Shown here in pieces: positions 1-6,690 of a stretch of 6,690 nt of DNA. Each line of letters begins with the position of its first letter. Within the stretch, counting starts at the first letter, position 1. Origin of the DNA: an uncultured Desulfobulbaceae bacterium (GTDB lineage Bacteria; Desulfobacterota; Desulfobulbia; Desulfobulbales; Desulfobulbaceae); NCBI GenBank assembly GCA_947260045.1, contig CAMYOP010000158.1:6359-13048 (forward strand), in the 5' to 3' direction. The translations under genes were made by a program, and so were the position numbers. The notes below the pieces were generated by a model that had not been told where the DNA came from, did not search any database, and worked only from the letters and a program-made list of their open reading frames with translations.

Positions 1-1233
1 ATCGTGTACAAAAAACAGGGCAATTATAAACTTGCTATTAAATCTTTCCGACTGGCAAAACAAAAATCTCTTTTAGAAGGAAATGCAGCCCTTACAATAG
101 AACCCTCCACCGAGCTTGGTGAAATTTACCGAAGGCTTGCACAATATGATCTTGCGACCAATGAATATAGAAACATCCTGGCACTGGATCCAACATCTCG
201 TCTTGCCCAAAATCAACTTGACTATATTTTAAAAAGAACAGGGCAACTTGATAATGTCACAGACACACCAAATGATCTTCTCACCAATGCAACCTTTGCC
301 AGGCTTTCCGGTCTGGCCTTACCAAGAGGGACCTTCTTTGCTGATGCTCAGTATAACAGCTGGGTCCAACATCTGCCGCTGGTAGAAGAAATTTTTACAG
401 AAGAAATTCCACTTGCTGCAAATGCAGATGAAACAAATACAGAAGTTCATCTCTTTACAGCCGGTCTTCGTTATGGAGTTACCAATAAATTCACCCTTGG
501 CCTCATTCCTCGTTATTTCTATCGCAGAGCACATGTTGTCAACAATCAGACAGGAGCACGTACAGTCCCTAAAGTTCAGGGAATTGGCGACACGAGTTTA
601 CTCCTGAAATACCTCGTTTATGGCGTGCGTCAGACCCACTTATCTGCCTATGGCCTCATACAAATTCCAACTGGTGATGAAAATGCAGCTGGCCATGATC
701 TTGGTATCACCAGAAATATGCCCTTAGGAGGTGGTAGCTGGGATTACGAACCCGGGCTTGCCTTCTCCTCCATGGTTCAACCAGCAATGCTTCACGAATT
801 ATTAGCAGATTTTAATCCTTTCATAGTTCATCTCAATCTTTCCTACCGTTTCACAGATGGTCTCTGGGTTGGGGATCAATTGAGCGCTGATCTTGCTTTA
901 TCCATTCCCATTGTGGACTATGTAGTTTCAACTTTAGAGTTAAATTACAGATGGCGCGGTGAAGCAACAAGCCGTCAACGGCTCATAATCTTTCAGTTCC
1001 GTCCCGACTTTATAGGGCCTTCCTTTGATCCCATTCCTGCAGGACCGGAAGAAGTTGAAACGGATGTTATTGATCCTGGCGGGTCTACCTTGTTTCTTTC
1101 TCCAGGCCTGCAATTTTTCGTTGGTAAAAACTTAAAGCTGGAATTAGGGCTCCAGGTACCTTTACTTAAACCTGATATTTCCAGGTCAGAGGAAATAGTG
1201 TATCATTTAGGCCTGACAAAATTTATCTATTGA
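1..1233 (+). CDS. TPR-repeat / outer-membrane beta-barrel fusion protein, 5' end missing
   Basis: The frame is open at the left edge (first codon ATC, then a GTG at 4). No signal peptide is visible and the protein begins inside a TPR helix, so this is almost certainly the C-terminal part of a longer gene; residues are counted from the GTG. Residues 1-20 look like half a TPR, and 36-69 are a good TPR (LGEIYRRLAQYDLA, then LDP). From about 85 to the end, alternating hydrophobic and aromatic strands suggest an outer-membrane beta-barrel. Blocks such as GIGDTSLLLKY (193-203) and IPTGDE (221-226) resemble the Phenol_MetA_deg/transporter barrel family. The last residues, LGLTKFIY, end in an aromatic residue as expected of a BAM-recognised beta-signal. 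Inferred role: outer-membrane channel or anchor with a periplasmic TPR docking arm. TPR-barrel fusions also occur in polysaccharide export (PgaA, BcsC), but no polysaccharide synthesis gene is present here. The domain call is fairly firm; the substrate is unknown. Confidence 0.8.
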   Translation: MVYKKQGNYKLAIKSFRLAKQKSLLEGNAALTIEPSTELGEIYRRLAQYDLATNEYRNILALDPTSRLAQNQLDYILKRTGQLDNVTDTPNDLLTNATFARLSGLALPRGTFFADAQYNSWVQHLPLVEEIFTEEIPLAANADETNTEVHLFTAGLRYGVTNKFTLGLIPRYFYRRAHVVNNQTGARTVPKVQGIGDTSLLLKYLVYGVRQTHLSAYGLIQIPTGDENAAGHDLGITRNMPLGGGSWDYEPGLAFSSMVQPAMLHELLADFNPFIVHLNLSYRFTDGLWVGDQLSADLALSIPIVDYVVSTLELNYRWRGEATSRQRLIIFQFRPDFIGPSFDPIPAGPEEVETDVIDPGGSTLFLSPGLQFFVGKNLKLELGLQVPLLKPDISRSEEIVYHLGLTKFIY

Positions 1234-1258
1234 AATGATTAAGCGGCATTTCATTTTA
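1231..1258 (+). other. Small intergenic hairpin at the stop codon of the barrel gene
   Basis: TGAAATG (1231-1237) and CATTTCA (1247-1253) form a perfect 7-bp stem around a 9-base loop, followed by TTTT (1254-1257). The left arm includes the stop codon itself. The stem is AT-rich and the T tract short, so this is at best a weak attenuator or an mRNA processing/stability element. It could be chance in AT-rich DNA. Confidence 0.3.
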
Positions 1259-1263
1259 GACAT

Positions 1264-1281
1264 AGAGGGTTTACGATTTTG
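1264..1281 (+). promoter_or_regulatory. Ribosome binding site AGAGGG with TTG start
   Basis: AGAGGG (1264-1269) lies 9 bases before the TTG at 1279. It fixes the start of the beta-helix gene: the reading frame opens after a stop at 1240-1242 and has no ATG or GTG before this point, and translation from the TTG begins directly with a good signal peptide (MARLFYRLTLLF). Confidence 0.65.
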
Positions 1282-2538
1282 GCTCGACTATTTTACAGAT
1301 TGACTCTTTTGTTTATCACACTGGCAAGCACCCTGCTTGTAGCAGGAGTGCCTTTATCCTGTGGTGCAGAAGAACAAGCAGCGGTAAAAAAGCCTTCCCG
1401 AATAATTATTGAAAATAATAAATTCTATCAAAATGTACTCACCGGGATCCGAATCAAAGGGGATATTCCTATTACCATCAAATCAACAGACCTCTATAAT
1501 AATGGTCGAGGTGGTATAAACATTGAAAAACATGCTTACATAACTCTTTCCGAAGTCAAAATTTATGGCAATGGTGGCGGTGGCATAAACCTTGAGAACC
1601 CTAATTCCATAACTGTTAAAAACAGCAGAATTCACAGCAATAAAATGGGTGGCATCCGTATTCAAAAGAAGCCGGATGAAGAAAATAACCTGCTCCATTT
1701 ACTTGTTGAAGACAGTAAAATATACCTGAATGGTCAGGCAGCAATACGTGCACAACCTGAACCCGGTGCAGAAGTAATCCTGGAACTAAGAAACAGTGAG
1801 TTTTACGATAATGGCAGAGCCGGTATTCGACTGGAAAACAACACACACCTCATAGCCCGGGGAAATATCTTTGATCATAACGATACAGCTGGCATAATAG
1901 CACATGAGTCTATCGAATCACCAACCCTTGATATCTACCAAAACATCATTTTAAATAATATCGGTCCTGGAATTAATATTTACTCAGGAGAAAGTGGCGA
2001 CATAGGCATCCGAAATAACTATATCTATCACAACGAGCGATCTGGAATAATATTAGGTTTCAGAGAACATGATTCCAACAAAGAAATCGAGATAGACATA
2101 ATTAACAATACTATTGTGGCTAACGGCAGCAATGAACAGGGTGCTGGTGTTCGTAACGAGAGTGATGGAACGGTTAATATCATCAATAATATAATCGCAT
2201 ATAACTATGTTACTGGTATTCGGACGAGTGGTTGCGGTGATTTTTCCACAAACTTGATGTATGCAAACGGCTTTGTCAAACCATGCTGTGAGGATCCAAC
2301 ATTTGCCCCCTTTTATGTGGAAAAAGTTCAGTATGCAGGCTGTCCAGGTCGTGGTTCGGGCGGGCTCATTGCAGACCCTCTTTTTATTGACCCGGATAAT
2401 TACAACTATCAACTGCAAAACAATTCACCAGCCCTTGGTGCAGGAAAAATTATGCTGCACCATGAAAATGTAAGAGAAGAAAACCTGCAGTATAATGACA
2501 TTGGTGCCACAGGTGGTCCTTATGCTGGTGAATTATAA
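1279..2538 (+). CDS. Exported right-handed parallel beta-helix repeat protein
   Basis: The 419-aa product has a signal peptide: positive residues R3 and R7, a hydrophobic core 8-24 and likely cleavage after CGA (residue 30). Residues about 41-315 are a series of beta-helix rungs, each with an Asn-rich turn (YNNG, YGNG, YDNG, NN) followed by a GI[RN][IL] strand. The glycines of these strands fall near 55, 78, 101 and 124, an exact 23-residue period, and continue less regularly to about 311. This is the PbH1/pectate-lyase-like fold also found in NosD and many adhesins and polysaccharide-active enzymes. A loop at 319-355 has four cysteines (C319, C336, C337, C355), which could form two disulfides. 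The end carries the family's usual closing motifs ADPLFIDPDN, SPALGAGK and DIGATGGP. No catalytic residues are evident, so a structural or binding role at the surface or in the periplasm is more likely than lyase activity. It is 45 bases after the barrel gene and in the same transcription unit. Confidence 0.85.
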   Translation: MARLFYRLTLLFITLASTLLVAGVPLSCGAEEQAAVKKPSRIIIENNKFYQNVLTGIRIKGDIPITIKSTDLYNNGRGGINIEKHAYITLSEVKIYGNGGGGINLENPNSITVKNSRIHSNKMGGIRIQKKPDEENNLLHLLVEDSKIYLNGQAAIRAQPEPGAEVILELRNSEFYDNGRAGIRLENNTHLIARGNIFDHNDTAGIIAHESIESPTLDIYQNIILNNIGPGINIYSGESGDIGIRNNYIYHNERSGIILGFREHDSNKEIEIDIINNTIVANGSNEQGAGVRNESDGTVNIINNIIAYNYVTGIRTSGCGDFSTNLMYANGFVKPCCEDPTFAPFYVEKVQYAGCPGRGSGGLIADPLFIDPDNYNYQLQNNSPALGAGKIMLHHENVREENLQYNDIGATGGPYAGEL

Positions 2539-2547
2539 CTTGGTCGC

Positions 2548-2560
2548 CGCTGAAGCAGCG
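2548..2560 (+). promoter_or_regulatory. Hairpin over the ribosome-binding region of the cytochrome gene
   Basis: CGCTG (2548-2552), loop AAG, CAGCG (2556-2560) form a perfect GC-rich 5-bp hairpin ending 5 bases before the ATG at 2566. The only Shine-Dalgarno-like bases in the 27-base gap, GAAG (2552-2555), lie in the loop and the last stem pair. Initiation could be restrained by this fold or depend on ribosomes arriving from the gene before. The structure is visible in the sequence; its effect is inferred. Confidence 0.4.
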
Positions 2561-2565
2561 ATATT

Positions 2566-3432
2566 ATGTTTTTACATATAACAGTGACTAGAAAACTTAA
2601 ATTATACCTGGTATTGATGTTCTCCCTCTTGGGAATATGTTTTTTACTGGTCAACTGCAGTTCTTTGTCCACTGGGGAAAACGATGAAAATACAATCGCT
2701 CCAGAATATACACAACAGGAAGATCTGATCAGCTCTCGAGAATGCGGGCAATGTCACACCGAAATTTTTAAGATGATCAAGACAGACGGTGGTAAGCACC
2801 GCATTAACTGTCGCAGATGTCATGAACAATTCCATACGTATCAACCAGGAAAAATGGACTTCCAGGATGCCCTGCCAGAATGTGCTACCTGTCACTCCTT
2901 ACCCCACGGTGAAGCACTTGATAAATGTACAGAATGTCACCAGCAGGTGCATACACCGAAGACCTTTGGCCTGAGCACTACGCTCACCATAAACTGCGAT
3001 AAATGTCATCAGGAAATAGACAAACAGATTAAAACATTTGCTACCCAACATTCAAATTTCTATTGCTCAATTTGTCATCACACCAAACACGGTTATAAAC
3101 CGGAATGTGCCGAATGCCACCAACCTCACCTGGAGGAAATGACCCAGGCAGATTGTGTGACTTGTCATCCGCCCCACAAAGCTCTAGAGGTTGTTTATCC
3201 AGCAGAAACAGCCAACGAGGTGTGTGCGGCATGCCACCGTTTAGCTTATGAAACCCTAAACAACAGCAGACGAAAACACGCTGCCTTTAATTGCACAAAA
3301 TGTCATCCGGACAAGCACCAAACTATTATGCAATGTACTGACTGTCATCAGCAGCCCCATGATAAAGCAATACATGAAAACATCCAAATATGTGGTCAAT
3401 GCCATGGCATAGCCCATAGCCTTGTTCTATGA
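2566..3432 (+). CDS. Dodecahaem c-type cytochrome, membrane-anchored or lipoprotein
   Basis: The 288-aa product has twelve CXXCH haem-attachment motifs, with first cysteines at 60, 82, 106, 121, 144, 167, 181, 197, 220, 243, 257 and 276, about one haem per 19 residues after residue 60. Many extra histidines (for example H90, H114, H129, H175, H188, H204, H251, H265, H284) could be distal ligands, giving bis-His haems. The haems form three repeats of a four-haem unit (about 58-130, 142-205, 218-284). The N-terminus has positive residues (R9, K10, K12), a hydrophobic stretch 13-29 and LVNC at 28-31, a possible though atypical lipobox (Asn before Cys); otherwise it is a signal peptide or uncleaved anchor. 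The ATG at 2566 is the first start after an in-frame stop at 2551-2553. Role: electron transfer in the periplasm or at the outer membrane. Haem attachment would need a cytochrome c maturation system encoded elsewhere. It is not clearly NrfH/NapC, MtrA or OmcS by sequence. Confidence 0.92.
   Translation: MFLHITVTRKLKLYLVLMFSLLGICFLLVNCSSLSTGENDENTIAPEYTQQEDLISSRECGQCHTEIFKMIKTDGGKHRINCRRCHEQFHTYQPGKMDFQDALPECATCHSLPHGEALDKCTECHQQVHTPKTFGLSTTLTINCDKCHQEIDKQIKTFATQHSNFYCSICHHTKHGYKPECAECHQPHLEEMTQADCVTCHPPHKALEVVYPAETANEVCAACHRLAYETLNNSRRKHAAFNCTKCHPDKHQTIMQCTDCHQQPHDKAIHENIQICGQCHGIAHSLVL
3429..3432 (+). other. ATGA stop/start overlap coupling the cytochrome and mosaic-protein genes
   Basis: The ATG of the large gene (3429-3431) overlaps the TGA of the cytochrome gene (3430-3432). 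No clear Shine-Dalgarno sequence precedes it (the preceding bases are CATAGCCTTGTTCT), so translation of the large protein probably depends on ribosomes finishing the cytochrome. This supports a functional link between the two. Confidence 0.75.
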
Positions 3433-6400
3433 TACGATCAACACTTTACTGCTGCATACTGTCTGTTTTTTTTACCTTTTCACTGGCTGCTGACCTCTAC
3501 GCTGCTGATATTTCCCTCTTCAAAGTTGCCTCGCCATCTAACTTATCAATCTCACGACTTTTTCCAGTGCCAATAAACATTCATTTTGGCAAAAATGCAG
3601 AAGAAGACTCATTTTCCGCCACTTTAAATGGAAAAAATATAAACCATCTATTCTCAAAATCGTCTGAAGGGTTCAAAGCATATGCAGGGCCAGAAGACGG
3701 TATTTTCATAACAACCCAGTTTCAAAGCAAACAAGCAAATACTCTCCAAATAAAGGTACAAGATAAAAAAACTGGACAATTTACAGGGCAGACTCTCATT
3801 TTCTTTGTTGAAACAGATATATTGCTTCCTGTTGATAAAAAAGGAGCGCTTCTAAAAAGAATTGATTTTCATCTCTCCATTCAAATCCCTGAAAATGCTT
3901 TAAATAAACAACAATTAATTGGGTTTAGTCGAATTGCAGGAAGTGGTCCTTTTGATTCGGTGTATCAGCTCTCACCCAATAATCTCAAATTACAAATCCC
4001 TTTGACGGCAACACTTGCTTACGCAGAAAAGCAGCTCCCCCCAGGAGTTGAGGAAAAAGACCTACTCCTGTTACACAAGGAACCGCATCATATAAAAATG
4101 GAAAATGTTTCCGTTGATACCCTCAACAAGAGAGTTACAGGTCAGACTCGACTTCTCACTCAGATACGGGCAACATATCTGATTAATACGGGAAAAACAT
4201 ATTCAGACATTCCTTTTGCCAATAACTTCAGGATGCCTATTGGAGATATCTCCGATCCTCTCTACACCTGTGGTACTAAAAATTCTGTTCCTTTCCTTGA
4301 CGACAAGGGCGCTAATATTGGGCTGCTCAAAAGAAAGCAATCCCAGGATCAGAGTACACCTGTAATTACCTTTAACGAAAATGACCGAGCTAATCGCTGG
4401 TATGTTCAGAAAAATGTAAATATACCTGCAACGTTTGATGATCCACAATTAAATAATTACCGTGAAAGCTGGACATTTCTTCCCAAAAAACGAAAACATA
4501 ATCGCCTTGGTGTGCATGCAATTGCCGATGGCCTGCTTCTAAGCAGCAGCGAAGGGTATGGAAACAGTGTGGTAATTGCCCATAAAACCCCTGCTGGGAC
4601 TTTTCTTTCCACCTATTCAAATCTCGATGAAAAATCCCTTTGTTCACCTGGAACAAAGATTAAAAAAGGTAATATTATTGGCACGATTGGTGGGCTAGCT
4701 AGTTTAAAAAAACCTCGGCTCGACTTTGAAATCAGTAATGATCTGCCTCTTGCAATCACAGAAAAAGGTGAAATAAAGATCGGAGACACCTGGTTTGGCC
4801 CTAATGACAGCAGTCAAATAGTTCAAAATTTTTATGAACCATCCACCTTTCTTGAAACTCTTCAGATGAAATATAGATGGACCTTTAATGTCGAGAATCA
4901 TACTGAAGGATGGACTGTAAACCACAAAACAGTAACTGAAAAAAAACTGAGCCCACAAGTAAAAAACCGTATTTTTTCAATGCCTTCAGGTTTTGGTGAG
5001 CTGCAAATGAGCAGTTATCCACTGGCACTTGCAGCAGATACATTTACGACTATTCATCTGAATATGAATAGCAGCACTTTAAAACTGCTTGGAAAAATAT
5101 TTTTTAGAACAGAGACTGATCCATCCTATACCGCCGATAAAATGGTTTCCTTTAAAATCATAGGCAGTGATTTTCTCCATGAACATTCAGTTGCCATGTC
5201 AAAACATGACAAATGGAAAGGAGTTATAACAGGTATACGCTTATCTTTTTCAGAAAAACATGATCATGGGAATTCGCAATTTGCTATTGATTCAATACGA
5301 CTTGGTCGTGAATCTTTTTCACAGCTGCCTGACAGTGGCCAGGATACTTGTTTTGACAATCTACAATCCATCCCATGCCCAGGTAAGGGAGATATTTTTT
5401 TTGGCCAAGATGGCAATTTTAAGACAATCCCCAGGCGTTATGCCAAAAAGAATATAAATAACGACTCTGTTCTCATAGACCACATAACTGGCCTGAGCTG
5501 GCAAACGAGTACCAACGATAGCGATAAAAAATCTTGGGACCAGGCAATGGATTATGCAGAGGAATTAACAATGGGCGGTTTTTCTGACTGGCGTCTTCCT
5601 TCCAGGATGGAACTGCAGAGTCTAGTAAATTTCAACTGCGCCACATCCCAATCTGAAGAAACAGATAGTGACAACACTTGTCATCCTCTCCCAGTTAAAA
5701 ATGCAGGTTGTTACTGGACATCGGACACCCGCAGTAACCTAGATTCCCAGGCTCATTCATTTTGCCCTGATTCATACACAACAAAACAAAGCAACAAGGA
5801 AGAGCCCCACTATATCATTGCAGTACGAGGTTCATCTCCAGAGCATGGGTATTTTAAAGATAATGGTAATGGCACGGTTACCGATATTGCTAATGACCTG
5901 ATGTGGCAGCAAAATGAAACCAGACCAATGACCTGGAAACAGGCGCTGGCATATAGCCAGAAGCTAAGTCTGGCTGGATATCAGGATTGGCGGCTTCCTA
6001 CCATACGGGAACTTTCCATGTTGTCTGAACCTGTTCAAGAAAAAAGAAAACCCCAAACAAGCAACTATTTTCCTGGGGCCCGGCAGGATGGCTACTGGTC
6101 CAGTACAACAAATACTGCATCACCAAGCTTTGCCTGGTATATGAATATGGATGATGGATTTGAGCATAATGGTTTTAAAGACCGCCGTTATTCAATTAAA
6201 ACTGTTCGCAATGTTCACACCACCCTTATCGTAAACACAAGGCCACACCCCGAAAAAATCCGCTCCAGGAAACAACCAGAGGAGATGAAACAACAGGAAG
6301 AGGTTCCTGAAAATGATTTCATTCCTGAACCAGAAGGTGAAGACGACGATATACTGGGGCCAGAACCTTTGCCCTTTTCACAACTGTTTGATCCTTATTT

Positions 6401-6449
6401 AATTATTCGTGATCTGGAAATTATTTCTGGAACGTATAAGCAACGCTAG
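3429..6449 (+). CDS. Exported multidomain protein: ZU5-like, degenerate M23, jelly-roll and two DUF1566 domains
   Basis: The 1006-aa product has a signal peptide (core 5-21, cleavage near LYA-A, residue 25/26). Domains in order: an Ig-like beta region (about 28-130); a ZU5-like beta-sandwich (about 131-252) with IPENAL at 153-158 and SPNNLKLQIPL at 182-192; an M23/LytM-like fold (about 260-440) with AIADGLL, GYGNSVVIAH and a LDFEI ending; a galactose-binding/CBM-like jelly roll (about 484-628) with EGW, KWKGVITGIRLSF and IDSIRL; DUF1566/Lcl_C-like copy 1 (about 675-800, GLSWQ and FSDWRLPSRMEL); copy 2 (about 806-930, GNGTVTD, LMWQ, YQDWRLPTIREL and YWSSTT); and a charged, acidic tail (about 938-985) before a short hydrophobic end. 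The usual M23 zinc ligands are all replaced, so peptidase activity is unlikely. The makeup suggests a secreted or surface protein that binds glycans, peptidoglycan or partner proteins. The start is set by the ATGA overlap. Export and the jelly-roll, M23-like and DUF1566 calls are fairly firm; the first two domains are less so. Function unknown. Confidence 0.85.
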   Translation: MIRSTLYCCILSVFFTFSLAADLYAADISLFKVASPSNLSISRLFPVPINIHFGKNAEEDSFSATLNGKNINHLFSKSSEGFKAYAGPEDGIFITTQFQSKQANTLQIKVQDKKTGQFTGQTLIFFVETDILLPVDKKGALLKRIDFHLSIQIPENALNKQQLIGFSRIAGSGPFDSVYQLSPNNLKLQIPLTATLAYAEKQLPPGVEEKDLLLLHKEPHHIKMENVSVDTLNKRVTGQTRLLTQIRATYLINTGKTYSDIPFANNFRMPIGDISDPLYTCGTKNSVPFLDDKGANIGLLKRKQSQDQSTPVITFNENDRANRWYVQKNVNIPATFDDPQLNNYRESWTFLPKKRKHNRLGVHAIADGLLLSSSEGYGNSVVIAHKTPAGTFLSTYSNLDEKSLCSPGTKIKKGNIIGTIGGLASLKKPRLDFEISNDLPLAITEKGEIKIGDTWFGPNDSSQIVQNFYEPSTFLETLQMKYRWTFNVENHTEGWTVNHKTVTEKKLSPQVKNRIFSMPSGFGELQMSSYPLALAADTFTTIHLNMNSSTLKLLGKIFFRTETDPSYTADKMVSFKIIGSDFLHEHSVAMSKHDKWKGVITGIRLSFSEKHDHGNSQFAIDSIRLGRESFSQLPDSGQDTCFDNLQSIPCPGKGDIFFGQDGNFKTIPRRYAKKNINNDSVLIDHITGLSWQTSTNDSDKKSWDQAMDYAEELTMGGFSDWRLPSRMELQSLVNFNCATSQSEETDSDNTCHPLPVKNAGCYWTSDTRSNLDSQAHSFCPDSYTTKQSNKEEPHYIIAVRGSSPEHGYFKDNGNGTVTDIANDLMWQQNETRPMTWKQALAYSQKLSLAGYQDWRLPTIRELSMLSEPVQEKRKPQTSNYFPGARQDGYWSSTTNTASPSFAWYMNMDDGFEHNGFKDRRYSIKTVRNVHTTLIVNTRPHPEKIRSRKQPEEMKQQEEVPENDFIPEPEGEDDDILGPEPLPFSQLFDPYLIIRDLEIISGTYKQR

Positions 6450-6633
6450 ATTTTTTTACTTGTAATAATACTCGAAAGATAATGAGCTGAGAATTTAGAA
6501 AATTAGAAATAAACAGGAAGAATTCTGATCGCTTGCATCCATCTTAACACGACCTCCGTCAACATAATACTTAGATACAAATATATTAAAGCTAAGAAAC
6601 CAAATGCGCAGTCAGAGCAGTTCCTTAAACCAT
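6450..6633. other. AT-rich non-coding gap
   Basis: About 185 bases between the end of the large gene and the terminator. It is AT-rich with stops in all frames. I see no credible short gene, tRNA or well-spaced promoter pair. It is probably the 3' untranslated part of the operon, or of a convergent gene beyond the right edge. Confidence 0.6.
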
Positions 6634-6679
6634 AAAAAAACAACCCGGGATCAATTATGATCCCGGGCTGTTTTTATTT
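6634..6679. terminator. Strong rho-independent terminator, probably bidirectional
   Basis: CCCGGGATCA (6644-6653), loop ATTA (6654-6657) and TGATCCCGGG (6658-6667) form a perfect 10-bp stem. After one A-C mismatch the pairing continues (ACA with TGT) into an A tract on the left (6634-6640) and a T tract on the right (6671-6675, then TTT after one A). The T tract ends the + strand operon; the A tract gives the same structure on the other strand, so a convergent gene from the right could also use it. Confidence 0.92.
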
Positions 6680-6690
6680 ATTAAGAATGG

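Noticed and set aside
1..1233. Exopolysaccharide export (PgaA/BcsC-like) as the role of the TPR-barrel
   Set aside because: The barrel motifs fit the transporter family better and no synthase, deacetylase or c-di-GMP gene is in the window; upstream sequence could change this.
1354..1365. Possible lipobox at C28 of the beta-helix protein
   Set aside because: The residues before C28 are P-L-S; proline at -3 and leucine at -2 do not fit, and cleavage after CGA fits ordinary signal peptidase I better.
1423..1660. Regular GGxGGxATAAAC-like DNA repeats that might suggest a CRISPR or repeat array
   Set aside because: The periodicity comes from 23-residue beta-helix rungs in a single open frame; the repeats are degenerate and have no identical repeat/spacer structure.
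2053..2418. 121-codon open frame on the - strand inside the beta-helix gene
   Set aside because: It lies wholly opposite a well-supported gene, has no recognisable domain, and its length follows from the repetitive Asn- and Ile-rich coding of the + strand.
4203..4958. Several 80-90-codon open frames on the - strand within the large gene
   Set aside because: They are antisense shadows with no domain similarity; the + strand frame has continuous domain support across the region.
6459..6483. Possible promoter TTGTAA ... GATAAT after the large gene
   Set aside because: The spacer is about 12 bases, too short for a sigma-70 promoter, and no gene follows before the terminator.

Overview
The window looks like part of an operon for cell-envelope or surface proteins from an anaerobic, respiring Gram-negative bacterium. 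The best guess is Desulfobacterota (Desulfobulbales- or Desulfuromonadales-like). The grounds are a 12-haem c-type cytochrome, a tandem DUF1566 (Lcl_C-like) protein of a kind frequent in that phylum, an outer-membrane beta-barrel and fairly AT-rich DNA. There is no marker gene, so the taxonomy is inference.

Layout: four genes, all on the + strand and tightly packed. (1) 1-1233 is the 3' part of a gene for periplasmic TPR repeats joined to an outer-membrane beta-barrel of the Phenol_MetA_deg/transporter type; it runs off the left edge. (2) 1279-2538 encodes an exported right-handed parallel beta-helix protein with a TTG start. (3) 2566-3432 encodes a 288-aa dodecahaem cytochrome with an N-terminal export or lipid anchor, built from three copies of a four-haem module. 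(4) 3429-6449 encodes a 1006-aa exported mosaic protein: Ig-like region, ZU5-like beta-sandwich, an M23/LytM fold lacking its zinc ligands, a jelly-roll carbohydrate-binding-like domain, two DUF1566 domains and an acidic tail. Genes 3 and 4 overlap by ATGA. The gaps between genes 1/2 and 2/3 are 45 and 27 bases, and each holds a small hairpin. After gene 4 come about 185 bases of AT-rich non-coding DNA and a strong terminator, symmetric enough to work in both directions.

How they may work together (inference): every product is exported. An outer-membrane pore with a periplasmic TPR scaffold, a multihaem electron carrier and two large beta-rich, probably surface-exposed proteins together suggest an outer-membrane or extracellular electron-transfer or surface-assembly system. 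It resembles a porin-cytochrome conduit in logic, but its parts differ from MtrABC, OmbB-OmaB-OmcB and Ext. I do not recognise the complete four-gene set as a named system. The domain calls are much firmer than the proposed joint function.
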